Source: Kitasatospora arboriphila (lineage in GTDB: Bacteria; Actinomycetota; Actinomycetes; Mycobacteriales; Mycobacteriaceae). From it: DNA of 64,000 bases. A model generated the notes under the pieces. That model saw only the letters and a list, made by a program, of their open reading frames with translations. It searched no databases and was not told the origin of the DNA. The stretch is from NCBI RefSeq assembly GCF_000717275.1, contig NZ_JNYV01000002.1, positions 496,001 through 560,000 of the forward strand, written 5' to 3'. This document shows positions 1 through 7,957 of this stretch, in pieces. Within the stretch, counting starts at the first letter, position 1. The number at the start of each line of letters is the position of its first letter. Both the position numbers and the translations under genes were made by a program.

Positions 1-374
1 TTCCACCACCGATGGCCGAGTATCGAGCTGCGCTCCAAATCCGTCCAGCCCGCCGAGCGGGGCTCGAACGTTCCCACGTGCGCCACGAAGTAGGTCTCCA
101 CCTGATGGATCGGCTCGCCCCCGAAGACGATGTCGAACTCACGGGCATAGACGGGCGCCGACATCTCGGTGACCTCCAAGCCGGTCTCCTCGTACACCTC
201 ACGGCGCGCCGCCTGCTCATCGGTCTCGTCGCCTTCTCGGCCACCACCAGGGGTGAACCACCACGGCCCGGCCGACGGGTTCTGTGGATCCACACCCCGG
301 AACAGCAGCGTGCGGCCCTCCTCGTCGATGAGGATGATGCGGGCGGCGCGGCGCAGCCGGCGAATGATCTTCAC
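1..374 (-). CDS. NUDIX hydrolase (partial, 3' end outside window)
   Basis: The minus strand reads a NUDIX pyrophosphohydrolase whose C-terminus lies beyond base 1. About 124 residues are visible. A complete NUDIX box is present: a Gly-Gly run, then Glu, then REVYEETGL, which fits GX5EX7REUXEEXGU. Family members hydrolyse nucleoside diphosphates linked to another group, often as housecleaning enzymes; the substrate cannot be told from sequence. The start is taken as GTG at 374 because a GAGAGGTGGAGAG purine-rich stretch precedes it. The gene is divergent from the phosphodiesterase that begins at 594. A mutT4-like NUDIX gene lies near sigM in mycobacteria, but orthology is unproven. Confidence 0.82.
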   Translation of the reverse strand, partial: MKIIRRLRRAARIILIDEEGRTLLFRGVDPQNPSAGPWWFTPGGGREGDETDEQAARREVYEETGLEVTEMSAPVYAREFDIVFGGEPIHQVETYFVAHVGTFEPRSAGWTDLERSSILGHRWW

Positions 375-593
375 AGCTCTCCACCTCTCAGGCGGCTCCC
401 AGCGTGCCAGACCGGTCCAGGTGCCGCGACATCCGCACGACCGCAGCTGTTCACCCGGTGGCGGTGGTACGGGCCCCGGCTGGCAGTTTCAGACTGTTTG
501 GCTACTGTGGACACCGCGGCGGTCACCTGATCACCGCACCACTCCACGCCAGCAGTCTCCTCCAGCGCCAATCCGATCGGAAGCGAGAGACCG

Positions 594-1505
594 ATGATGG
601 CTCGGACGGCCGAGTATCCCCGGCCCAACCACTGCATCGTGCACGTCAGCGACACCCACCTCATCGACGGTGACAGGGATCTCTACGGGGGAGTGGACAG
701 CACCTCACGCCTTCGTCAGATACTCACCGAACTCACCGGTTCCGGTTCGAGGATCGATGCGCTGGTCTTCACCGGCGACCTCGCCGACAAGGGTGATCCG
801 CGCGCCTACGAGACCCTCCGGACGATGGTCCAGCCTGTCGCCGACGACCTCGGAGCCCAGTTGATCTGGGCAATGGGCAATCACGACGACCGCGCGCACT
901 TCCGGGTGAAGCTGCTCGACCAGGAGCCATCGACCACAGCGGTCGACGCGGTGTACGACATCGACGGTCTGCGGATCGTCACCCTCGACACCACCGTTCC
1001 CGGACTCCACCACGGCGAGATCGCCGACGAGCAACTCGATTGGCTGGCAGGGGTTCTCGCCATCCCCGCCGACTTCGGGACCATCCTCGCAATGCACCAC
1101 CCTCCGGTGCCCTGTGTGCTCGACCTGGCCGTCCTGGTGGAGTTACACGACCAGGATCGTCTCGCAGATGTGTTGCGCGGCAGCGATGTACGGTCCATCA
1201 TCGCCGGACACCTGCACTACTCCACCACCGCCACCTTCGCGGGTATCCCGGTATCGGTGGCCGCAGCCACCTGCTACAACCAAGATCTCAATGTCCCTGC
1301 CGGCGCCATGCGCGGCCGCGACGGAGGCCAGGGTTACAACCTGGTGCATGTCTACGACACCACCATCGTCCACTCAGCGGTGCCCATCGGTACGTATGAG
1401 ACTGTCGGAGAGTATGTTTCGCCGGCCGAGAGCGCGCGCCGACTGGCCGAGGCAGGCATCGTCATCGCCGACGGCCGCAGAGCCGATTCCGTCAGTCGCG
1501 TCTGA
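594..1505 (+). CDS. cpdA: Cyclic-nucleotide phosphodiesterase, Rv0805/CpdA type
   Basis: This 303-residue protein is a dinuclear metallophosphoesterase that hydrolyses 3',5'-cAMP (and 2',3'-cyclic nucleotides in the characterised M. tuberculosis enzyme). The metal-binding motifs appear in order: DTH (Asp20, His22), GDLADKG (Asp62), GNHDD (Asn96, His97), MHHPP, and GHLHYS near the C-terminal third. Spacing and wording match Rv0805 as I remember it almost residue for residue, including a similar C-terminal extension. The start has two adjacent ATGs (594 and 597) behind a GGAAGCGAGAG stretch. The next gene, on the opposite strand, is a CpsY homologue; Rv0805 and Rv0806c (cpsY) are also neighbours in M. 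tuberculosis, which supports the call. Confidence 0.92.
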   Translation: MMARTAEYPRPNHCIVHVSDTHLIDGDRDLYGGVDSTSRLRQILTELTGSGSRIDALVFTGDLADKGDPRAYETLRTMVQPVADDLGAQLIWAMGNHDDRAHFRVKLLDQEPSTTAVDAVYDIDGLRIVTLDTTVPGLHHGEIADEQLDWLAGVLAIPADFGTILAMHHPPVPCVLDLAVLVELHDQDRLADVLRGSDVRSIIAGHLHYSTTATFAGIPVSVAAATCYNQDLNVPAGAMRGRDGGQGYNLVHVYDTTIVHSAVPIGTYETVGEYVSPAESARRLAEAGIVIADGRRADSVSRV

Positions 1506-1521
1506 GCGGACGTGTGGCCGC

Positions 1522-3189
1522 CTACGCGAGAGACGATGCCTTGGCGGCAGTCTCCCACGGGGCGACGATGGGGAAGTAGCGGTCGAGAAAGCTCGTGACC
1601 GTCTGCGTCCGCAATTCGAGGTCGACCTCCGGAACGCTGCCGTCGTTGAGGCAGAAGAAGTCCACCGCACGCTTGGGGAGCATCTTTTCCATGTCCTTGA
1701 GCCCGGCGTACTCGGTGGTGTCGATGTAGCGCACCTTCGCGTCCTTCTGCACCACCGCGCGCCCGGTCATCAACGCGTAGTAGTGGTAGAGCGAGTTGGT
1801 CACCGAGATGTTGCTGCTAGACCGGAACGCACTCGCCGCGGTGGCGGCGAACTCCGCGGGGAACTCCCTCTCCATCTCTTCGAGCACACTCTTACGCAGC
1901 GGGGTGGCGGCATGTTCGAGGTGCCGAGTTGTCATGAGTCCGAACCGATCCTGCAACAACCGGCGGTTCACCCTCGCCGCATTCTCGAACCCGCTGCGGT
2001 CCTGGTCGCTGTATCCGAGTCCGATGCGCGTGGTGGCCTCGATGAACATGCTCACGCCGCCGGAGGAGAAGAACGCCTCAGGGCTGACCGGCCGACCGAA
2101 GAACATGTCGTCGTTCGAGTACAGGAAATGTTCGGACAACCCCGGGATACGGTGCAGCTGGCATTCCACGGCCTGCGAATTGTGTGTCGGCAGAACCGAT
2201 GTGTCGGCGAAGAACTCCTCGCTCGGCACGAAGGTCACCCGCGGGTCGTCGGCCAGCCAGGACGGCCGCTCGGAATCGGTGGCCACGAAGATGCGGCGTA
2301 CCCAGGGTGCGTACATGTACACCGACCGCAGCGCGTACTTCAGCTCGTCGATCTGCCGGTATCGCGCGGCCGACGCATCCCCCTCTCCGACAACGTAGTT
2401 CTGCATGCGCTTGGCGCGCTGGGCCTGGAACTCGGCCGACGAACCGTCGACCCAGGAGAAGACGATGTCGATGTCGAAGTTGATGTCGGAGGCATGGCCG
2501 GCAAACATGTTCTCGATGGTCGGCCACGTCTTGCCGAACTTCTCCACCGTGCCGCGAACCGCCTCCTCTTTGCGGATCGTGCGCCGGGTCAGTGAATTCT
2601 CGATCGGGAGAATGATTTCCGACGGCGTGAACGACCACAGCTCCACCTGGACCGCGGTGGATGCGCCGTAATGCAAGCCGCTGCCCGGTTCGACCCGTGG
2701 TCGGTACAGCCGGAAGATCCGCGCCTTGGATGACGCCGACAGACGCCCGTCGCCGACAAAAACCGCCTTACCACGTTCTGCGTCAACGGTTTTCGAGTAG
2801 AACGGCTCGCGTTCGCAGGCGTCCGCGAGAGCTCGTGTCATCGCTTTGCGGTTGGTCCATGCCACCGCGATCACCGGACGTTCGTCGTTCCCGCGCACAA
2901 GCAGGTATTCGATCTGCGCGCCGTCGAGAACATCCCGGATGAACAGCAGATCCTCGACCATCGCCTGGTGAGGTGTGGTCGAGGTGATGGTCAGCGCGTA
3001 TCGACCCTCGAACCCGACGACGTCGGGCCGCTCCCGGAGCCGTGCGACCGAGGCCGGTGACTCACGAAGGACGGCCTCCGGTTTGTCGAGCTCCGGAGGA
3101 ACGAGGTAGATCTCATGTGGCGCAGACGACAGAGTGATGTGGCGATCCTTCCGGGGAGCACAGCCGAGAATTCCCCGCCGATCGGTCAA
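1522..3189 (-). CDS. cpsY: Stealth-family exopolysaccharide phosphotransferase, CpsY type
   Basis: This protein of about 555 residues belongs to the Stealth family, which transfers sugar-1-phosphate units during capsule or exopolysaccharide synthesis. The conserved blocks are visible: the first as DIDIVFSWVDG near residue 227, then a region with RYRQIDELKYALRS and RRIFVATDSERP, then HNSQAVECQLHRIPGLS followed by YSNDDMFFG. Length is close to the 532 residues of mycobacterial CpsY. The assigned start is a TTG at 3189 with no strong ribosome binding site, so the true start may lie a little downstream. It is convergent with cpdA, with 16 bp between the stops, and divergent from sigM. The donor and acceptor cannot be read from the sequence. 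Confidence 0.85.
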   Translation of the reverse strand: MTDRRGILGCAPRKDRHITLSSAPHEIYLVPPELDKPEAVLRESPASVARLRERPDVVGFEGRYALTITSTTPHQAMVEDLLFIRDVLDGAQIEYLLVRGNDERPVIAVAWTNRKAMTRALADACEREPFYSKTVDAERGKAVFVGDGRLSASSKARIFRLYRPRVEPGSGLHYGASTAVQVELWSFTPSEIILPIENSLTRRTIRKEEAVRGTVEKFGKTWPTIENMFAGHASDINFDIDIVFSWVDGSSAEFQAQRAKRMQNYVVGEGDASAARYRQIDELKYALRSVYMYAPWVRRIFVATDSERPSWLADDPRVTFVPSEEFFADTSVLPTHNSQAVECQLHRIPGLSEHFLYSNDDMFFGRPVSPEAFFSSGGVSMFIEATTRIGLGYSDQDRSGFENAARVNRRLLQDRFGLMTTRHLEHAATPLRKSVLEEMEREFPAEFAATAASAFRSSSNISVTNSLYHYYALMTGRAVVQKDAKVRYIDTTEYAGLKDMEKMLPKRAVDFFCLNDGSVPEVDLELRTQTVTSFLDRYFPIVAPWETAAKASSLA

Positions 3190-3339
3190 GTCTAATGCTC
3201 TCCCCGGTCAACCCCGTCGCTGCTCGGTGCGGTGGACCCATCAGCGCCGGTCACGGCCCTTTTTGACGCGTTGTCATACAAACAGATGCACTTGCATCTG
3301 GTCTCGCACGCGACATTGGGGTCCATTAGTCTCACTCCC

Positions 3340-3927
3340 ATGGCCAAATGGGGGAGGGCCGGCGGTGACGTGCGGACCGATGGGGAATTGCTTGCAGCGC
3401 ATGTGCAGGGGGACAGGGATGCGTTTGCGGTTCTGATCACCCGTCATCAGAGCTACCTGTGGGCCGTTGCGCGCCGCACCTCCCATTCCGACGAAGACGC
3501 CGCCGACGCACTGCAGGAAGCCCTCCTCAACGCCCACCGAATGGCCCATCGGTTCCGAGCGGACGCGAAGGTCACATCGTGGCTACATCGTATTGTCGTC
3601 AACGCATGCTTGGATCGTATCCGCCGCAACAAATCTCGGCAGACCGTTCCTCTCCCCGAGTTCGACATCGCACAACTCGCCGATCCCCATGACCGCACCA
3701 GCACCGTCGACCTGTCCATGTCGATCGGCCGTGCGCTCGACTCTCTGCCTCCCGAGCAGCGTGCGGCGATCGTTGCGATCGATGTCGAGGGTTACTCGGT
3801 GGCGGAGGCGGCCGAACTCCTCGGGGTTCCTTCCGGGACCATCAAGAGTCGCTGCGCCCGCGGCCGCGCGAAGCTGGCGGTACTGCTGGGACACCTGCAT
3901 AACACTGCCGACGGGGCCCAGGGTTAG
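3340..3927 (+). CDS. sigM: ECF sigma factor SigM
   Basis: This 195-residue extracytoplasmic-function sigma factor directs RNA polymerase to envelope and redox stress promoters. Region 2 contains DAADALQEALLNAHR and the helix WLHRIVVNACLDRIRR. Region 4 contains LPPEQRAAIVAIDVEGYSVAEAA followed by GVPSGTIKSRCARGRAKLA. The wording is very close to M. tuberculosis SigM. ATG at 3340 is chosen; a GTG at 3370 behind GGGGGAGG is a realistic alternative, and the frame stays open upstream to 3232. The cognate anti-sigma gene rsmA follows, but a DNA glycosylase gene sits between them, which I do not recall from mycobacteria. Confidence 0.9.
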   Translation: MAKWGRAGGDVRTDGELLAAHVQGDRDAFAVLITRHQSYLWAVARRTSHSDEDAADALQEALLNAHRMAHRFRADAKVTSWLHRIVVNACLDRIRRNKSRQTVPLPEFDIAQLADPHDRTSTVDLSMSIGRALDSLPPEQRAAIVAIDVEGYSVAEAAELLGVPSGTIKSRCARGRAKLAVLLGHLHNTADGAQG

Positions 3928-4018
3928 TCGCCCTCGCCAATTCTGGCCACGTCTTCCCCGTTGAGCTGATCCGGACCGTCTGTGGCATCCGCGCGAGACC
4001 GTGCGGTCTACTGGTCCG

Positions 4019-4597
4019 ATGGGCTTCACACGCGCCGAACTCGAGTCGTATCGCGATGCCGTCGTCCCCGATCTCATCGGGCCCGACTGCAAATTGTTGT
4101 TCGTCGGGATCAATCCCGGACTGTGGACGGCGGCGACCGGCGCACACTTCGCCCGCCGCGGCAATCGCTTCTATCCCGCTCTGTGGCGAGCCGGGATCGT
4201 CGATCGATTGATCGATGCGTCGGCGGGTATGAGCGATGACGATCGGGCCCTGTTGCTCGACCGGGGGATAGGCATCACCAACGTGGTCCCGAGGGCGTCT
4301 GCGCGGGCCGATGAACTGACCACCGAAGAACTTGTCGAGGGCGGCCGCAAGCTGATCGAGACGGTCACCCGCGTGCACCCGAAGGTCATCGCGGTCGCGG
4401 GAATCACGGCCTACCGCACGGCTTTTGGAGACCGGAAGGCAACTGCCGGACGTCAGGACCGTACGATCGGGGATACGGTGGTGTGGGTTGTTCCCAACCC
4501 GAGTGGTCTCAACGCACACCACACCGTCGACACCCTGGCGGAGGCCTATCGGGCCGCGGCGGTCGAGGCGGGCGTGGTCCAGGAAATTCGGCAATAA
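4019..4597 (+). CDS. mug: G/U mismatch-specific DNA glycosylase (Mug/TDG family)
   Basis: This 192-residue protein belongs to the Mug/TDG branch of uracil-DNA glycosylases, which remove uracil or thymine paired with guanine. The N-terminal catalytic motif appears as VGINPGL, and the C-terminal DNA-intercalation motif as NPSGLNAHHT; both are diagnostic. ATG at 4019 is preferred over the in-frame GTG at 4001 because it puts the conserved F-T-R-x-E-L-x-x-Y helix at the N-terminus. It lies 91 bp after sigM and 86 bp before rsmA on the same strand, so it may be co-transcribed with the sigma factor; whether SigM controls it is untested. Confidence 0.88.
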   Translation: MGFTRAELESYRDAVVPDLIGPDCKLLFVGINPGLWTAATGAHFARRGNRFYPALWRAGIVDRLIDASAGMSDDDRALLLDRGIGITNVVPRASARADELTTEELVEGGRKLIETVTRVHPKVIAVAGITAYRTAFGDRKATAGRQDRTIGDTVVWVVPNPSGLNAHHTVDTLAEAYRAAAVEAGVVQEIRQ

Positions 4598-4683
4598 AAG
4601 ACAGTGTGTCGAGGGAACCGTTGCGAGGAAACCGGCGTCCTAGCTTTCACATCAAGAAAACGAGGGAAACTGGGGTTCGAACG

Positions 4684-5418
4684 ATGTTCGGAATCGGCAA
4701 TCGGCACCACACTGACCGCGAGCTGCCAGAACCGCCGTACCCGCTGGACATGATCGCCGACCTCCACGCCGGCGTCTATCCCGACGAGGTAGCCGATGCC
4801 CTGCGCGCAAAGGTGTTCGACGACCCGGATTCGATGGCCATCTGGAAAGCGCTGGACGCCACCACCGTCGAACTGGCCTCTGCGCCTGTCGTCGAGGAGC
4901 CGTTACCCGCCTACGCGCAACACAAACTTGACCAGGCGCTTCACATGATGGCCGCTGATCATCACGATGCACCTACGGAGGCTGTCACCCCACTGAGGCG
5001 GCATCGTGGTGCCATTCTGGTATCTGCTGTTGCCGCGGCGGCAGCAGTGGCTGCGATCGCCGTCGCGACCACCTTTGCCTTCAGCGGACGCTCCGAACCC
5101 GCAATCGCCGAACAGAACGCTCCCACCCCCACTTCCATTGCCGTGCCTTCGGATGCCACCCTGCTCAGCGCGCTCGGCCAGTCCGCCGACACCGCGTTCG
5201 GCGACCTCGCCCAGCGCGACCGATGTCTGGCGGCCAACGAGATAGAACCGGCCACTCCTGTGTTGGGTACGAGCTCAATTCAGGCCGGTGGTGGCCGTGC
5301 GGTGGTGATATTGCTCAGCACGGGTATGGCGGGACGGTTTGATGCGCTGGTGGTCGGAGCCGACTGCGACACGGCCAATCCGGCGACGCTCAGTCGCACC
5401 ACCATCGGCAACAAGTGA
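4684..5418 (+). CDS. rsmA: Anti-sigma-M factor RsmA-like membrane protein
   Basis: This 244-residue protein is expected to hold SigM inactive at the membrane. The N-terminal cytoplasmic part (about 1-105) starts MFGIGNRHH and contains LDMIADLHAGVYPDEVADALR. A single hydrophobic Ala/Val-rich segment at about 115-137 is followed by an extracytoplasmic Pro/Thr/Ser-rich tail. That topology matches mycobacterial RsmA (Rv3912), which precedes trxB and trxA as here. ATG at 4684 is selected; the longer open frame upstream reads arginine-rich non-protein-like sequence. The last 144 bp overlap antisense with the 3' end of the convergent PAP2 gene, which is unusual. Confidence 0.82.
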   Translation: MFGIGNRHHTDRELPEPPYPLDMIADLHAGVYPDEVADALRAKVFDDPDSMAIWKALDATTVELASAPVVEEPLPAYAQHKLDQALHMMAADHHDAPTEAVTPLRRHRGAILVSAVAAAAAVAAIAVATTFAFSGRSEPAIAEQNAPTPTSIAVPSDATLLSALGQSADTAFGDLAQRDRCLAANEIEPATPVLGTSSIQAGGGRAVVILLSTGMAGRFDALVVGADCDTANPATLSRTTIGNK

Positions 5419-6174
5419 CGCCACGGCAGCTGACGCGATGAGTCCCACCGGCAGCACCGCCAGATGGCCCGTTCCCACCGACCACACCATCGGTCCCGTC
5501 GCTGCTGCAGCAGCTGTCCACACTCCCGCCCGCACGCCTGACACGGTGCGGGCGCCGAGTTCGTAGGTGTGTCGCCGGGTCGGCGGCACCAGATGCATCA
5601 GGGCCGTCGCAAGCAGGATCGACCCGATCAGGTCGCTGGGCCGGTGCCATCCCCAGACCATCAGGTCCTGGCCGACAAGCGTCAACCAACCGACTCCGAG
5701 GATGGCCAACACCGGGGCCACCCGTCTCGGAGCCGCTCGGACGATGGCCGCCACACACCCGGCAGCTGCGGCGGCGTGCCCACTCGGGAAGGTGTTCGAC
5801 AGCCAGCCGTCGCCGACGAAGTCGGGGCGCAGCAGCACCTCGTCCCGCAGGATTTGAGCCAGCAGGATGCCGGCGATCGGCAACAGCAGCAAGGGCAGCA
5901 GGCTCCAGCGCCGCCCCGCGACAATGCCCAGACCGATGATCAGTGCCGCCGCAACCGTCCACAGTCGGTAGTCGGTGATGGACCCCAGACCGACCATGTG
6001 GGGCAGGTCAGCACTTGCCCCGGTGCCGAGGAGGGTCAGGTAGGCCTGCTGGTCGAGATATTGACCCCACTGGGTGCGGACAGCCAGTAGGTATACAGCG
6101 CCCATGGCGATCGTCAGCGTCGCCAGCCAGGCCACAGGGGGCCACGTGGAGAGTCGCGTGGGTCGCAGGAGCAT
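5275..6174 (-). CDS. PAP2-superfamily membrane phosphatase
   Basis: This 299-residue polytopic protein carries the PAP2 (type 2 phosphatidic acid phosphatase) motifs: RDEVLLRPDF as motif 1, NTFPSGH as motif 2, and WGWHRPSDL supplying the His and Asp of motif 3. About six membrane segments are visible. Family members dephosphorylate lipid phosphates such as undecaprenyl pyrophosphate or phosphatidic acid on the outer membrane face; which one cannot be decided. ATG at 6174 (start MLLRPTRLS) is chosen over the longer frame to 6366, whose extra N-terminus is not membrane-like. The C-terminal 48 codons run antisense to the end of rsmA. Confidence 0.85.
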   Translation of the reverse strand: MLLRPTRLSTWPPVAWLATLTIAMGAVYLLAVRTQWGQYLDQQAYLTLLGTGASADLPHMVGLGSITDYRLWTVAAALIIGLGIVAGRRWSLLPLLLLPIAGILLAQILRDEVLLRPDFVGDGWLSNTFPSGHAAAAAGCVAAIVRAAPRRVAPVLAILGVGWLTLVGQDLMVWGWHRPSDLIGSILLATALMHLVPPTRRHTYELGARTVSGVRAGVWTAAAAATGPMVWSVGTGHLAVLPVGLIASAAVASLVADGGATERRRIGRVAVGSDHQRIKPSRHTRAEQYHHRTATTGLN

Positions 6175-6368
6175 GGATCCATCCTGCCGAACTTTTCTGT
6201 GAGCTCTCACAGGGTCTGCGCACCCGTTGCGGGAACAGATCCCTTTAGGCTGGTGTTGTCCATCGCGGGTGAAGAAAATGTCAAAGGCTCCGCCGGCAGC
6301 GGAGTCCACCGCCTCGCCCCGACAGGCTACGAGCCCAGGTTGAACCACCGTAAGGAAGTAGAGCACCG

Positions 6369-7355
6369 ATGACCTCAGCAGGTACCGAGACCGTCCACGA
6401 CGTGATCATCATCGGATCAGGACCGGCCGGATACACAGCAGCGGTGTATGCCGCACGTGCCGAACTCTCTCCGGTGGTCTTCGAGGGCACGCAGTTCGGT
6501 GGTGCGTTGATGACCACCACCGAGGTGGAGAACTTCCCGGGGTTCCAGAAGGGGATCCAGGGTCCCGAACTCATGGACGAGATGCGTGAGCAGGCCATTC
6601 GGTTCGGTGCTGATCTGCGCATGGAGGACGTGGATGCGGTCCGCCTCACCGGCGAGATCAAAGAGGTCGACGCCGGCGGCGAGACCCACCGGGCAAAGGC
6701 CATCATCCTCGCCATGGGCGCCGCAGCCCGCTACCTCGACATCCCCGGCGAGCAGGATCTGCTCGGACGTGGTGTGTCGGCGTGTGCCACCTGTGACGGC
6801 TTCTTCTTCCGTGACCAGGACATCGCCGTCATCGGCGGCGGTGACTCCGCCATGGAGGAGGCGACCTTCCTCACCAAGTTCGCACGCAGTGTCACCGTCA
6901 TCCATCGTCGTGAGGAGTTCCGTGCCTCACGGATCATGCTCGAGCGTGCCCGCGCGAACGACAAGATCCGCTTCGTGACCAACGCGACCATCGGCCGCGT
7001 TCTCGGCGAGACGTCGGTCACCGGTCTGGAGTTGGTGGACACCGTCACCGGCGCCACCTCGCAGATCGATGCCACCGGCATGTTCGTGGCCATCGGCCAC
7101 GACCCACGCAGCGCGCTGGTCAAGGACCAGGTCGACCTCGATCCGGACGGCTACGTGCGGGTTCAGGGCCGCACCACCTACACCTCGCTGCCCGGCGTAT
7201 TCGCCGCCGGCGACCTGGTGGACCACACCTACCGGCAGGCAATCACGGCCGCCGGCTCGGGTTGTGCTGCCGCCATCGACGCCGAGCGCTGGCTGGCCGA
7301 CCAGAACGACATCAGCCCGCTCGAGGTCCCCGAGGCGGCCGGCGTTCAGGCCTGA
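6369..7355 (+). CDS. trxB: Thioredoxin reductase
   Basis: This 328-residue flavoenzyme passes electrons from NADPH through FAD to thioredoxin. The N-terminal FAD fold shows [17 protein letters not shown]; the redox-active disulfide is CATC at Cys139 and Cys142; the NADPH site is [10 protein letters not shown]; and the C-terminal FAD motif is [15 protein letters not shown]. Length and order match the low-molecular-weight bacterial type. ATG at 6369 follows AAGGAAGTAGAGCACCG. trxA begins 61 bp after the stop, so the two form the usual trxB-trxA operon next to sigM/rsmA, consistent with a disulfide-stress regulon. Confidence 0.97.
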   Translation: MTSAGTETVHDVIIIGSGPAGYTAAVYAARAELSPVVFEGTQFGGALMTTTEVENFPGFQKGIQGPELMDEMREQAIRFGADLRMEDVDAVRLTGEIKEVDAGGETHRAKAIILAMGAAARYLDIPGEQDLLGRGVSACATCDGFFFRDQDIAVIGGGDSAMEEATFLTKFARSVTVIHRREEFRASRIMLERARANDKIRFVTNATIGRVLGETSVTGLELVDTVTGATSQIDATGMFVAIGHDPRSALVKDQVDLDPDGYVRVQGRTTYTSLPGVFAAGDLVDHTYRQAITAAGSGCAAAIDAERWLADQNDISPLEVPEAAGVQA

Positions 7356-7416
7356 CCGCTCGAACCGACCGGTTCGACCGAACCGGCCCCCCGCAGACGA
7401 ACCAAAGGAGATCAAA

Positions 7417-7749
7417 ATGGGTGCAAACACCGTTGCAGTGACAGATGCCACATTCAAGGAGGAAGTGCTCGGTGCCGGCAAGCCGGTACTGGTCGACTTC
7501 TGGGCCACCTGGTGCGGACCATGCAAGATGGTCGCTCCGGTGCTCGAGGAGATCGCCGGGGAAAACTCCGACAAGCTCACCGTCGCCAAGCTCGACGTTG
7601 ACCAGAACCCAAATGTCGCAAGGGATTTCCAGATCATGTCGATCCCCACGATGATTCTTTTCGAAGATGGCAAGCCCACCAAGACCATCGTCGGGGCAAA
7701 GGGCAAAGCGGCGCTTCTCCGTGAACTCGACGGGGTTCTCGGCAAGTAG
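7417..7749 (+). CDS. trxA: Thioredoxin
   Basis: This 110-residue thioredoxin (the trxC position in M. tuberculosis) reduces protein disulfides using electrons from TrxB. The active site WCGPC is at Cys33 and Cys36, preceded by VDFWATWCG. The cis-proline loop is SIPTMILF near residue 76. A strong ribosome binding site AAAGGAG lies 8 bp before the ATG. A large inverted repeat begins 31 bp after the stop. Confidence 0.97.
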   Translation: MGANTVAVTDATFKEEVLGAGKPVLVDFWATWCGPCKMVAPVLEEIAGENSDKLTVAKLDVDQNPNVARDFQIMSIPTMILFEDGKPTKTIVGAKGKAALLRELDGVLGK

Positions 7750-7779
7750 TCGTCCCTGATCAGCAACCCCCTGGCCAGC

Positions 7780-7830
7780 GGTCACGTACCAATACTGAGA
7801 TGATTACGGTCATCAAATTGGTACGTGACC
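7780..7830. repeat. 14-bp perfect inverted repeat between trxA and cwlM
   Basis: The arms GGTCACGTACCAAT (7780-7793) and ATTGGTACGTGACC (7817-7830) are exact reverse complements separated by 23 bp. Inside the loop a smaller pair GATGA/TCATC surrounds TTACGG. A second pairing is possible between CCAATAC (7789-7795) and GTATTGG (7831-7837), which would compete with the large hairpin. No T-tract follows, so it is not a textbook intrinsic terminator. It may be a terminator/attenuator or a dimeric protein-binding site for the cwlM leader. Confidence 0.7.
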
Positions 7831-7872
7831 GTATTGGCTCTGACGGCGGATTGCTGAGACACTCGTAGCTAC

Positions 7873-7891
7873 TCGGAGCCCCGTGCTCCGA
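7873..7891. repeat. Small hairpin in cwlM leader
   Basis: TCGGAGC (7873-7879) and GCTCCGA (7885-7891) can pair around a 5-base loop CCCGT, followed by AAAACC. It lies 67 bp before the cwlM start, downstream of the large inverted repeat at 7780-7830. Its role is unknown. Confidence 0.4.
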
Positions 7892-7957
7892 AAACCACGC
7901 CGAGCGCGGTACCCCTGTGCCGCCGACGCCCGAGTTGACGCCAGAAGGGAAGGCCTC

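Noticed and set aside
1114..2595. A 493-codon plus-strand frame across cpdA and cpsY.
   Set aside because: It crosses two real genes, is Arg/Ser/Val-rich and has no fold signature.
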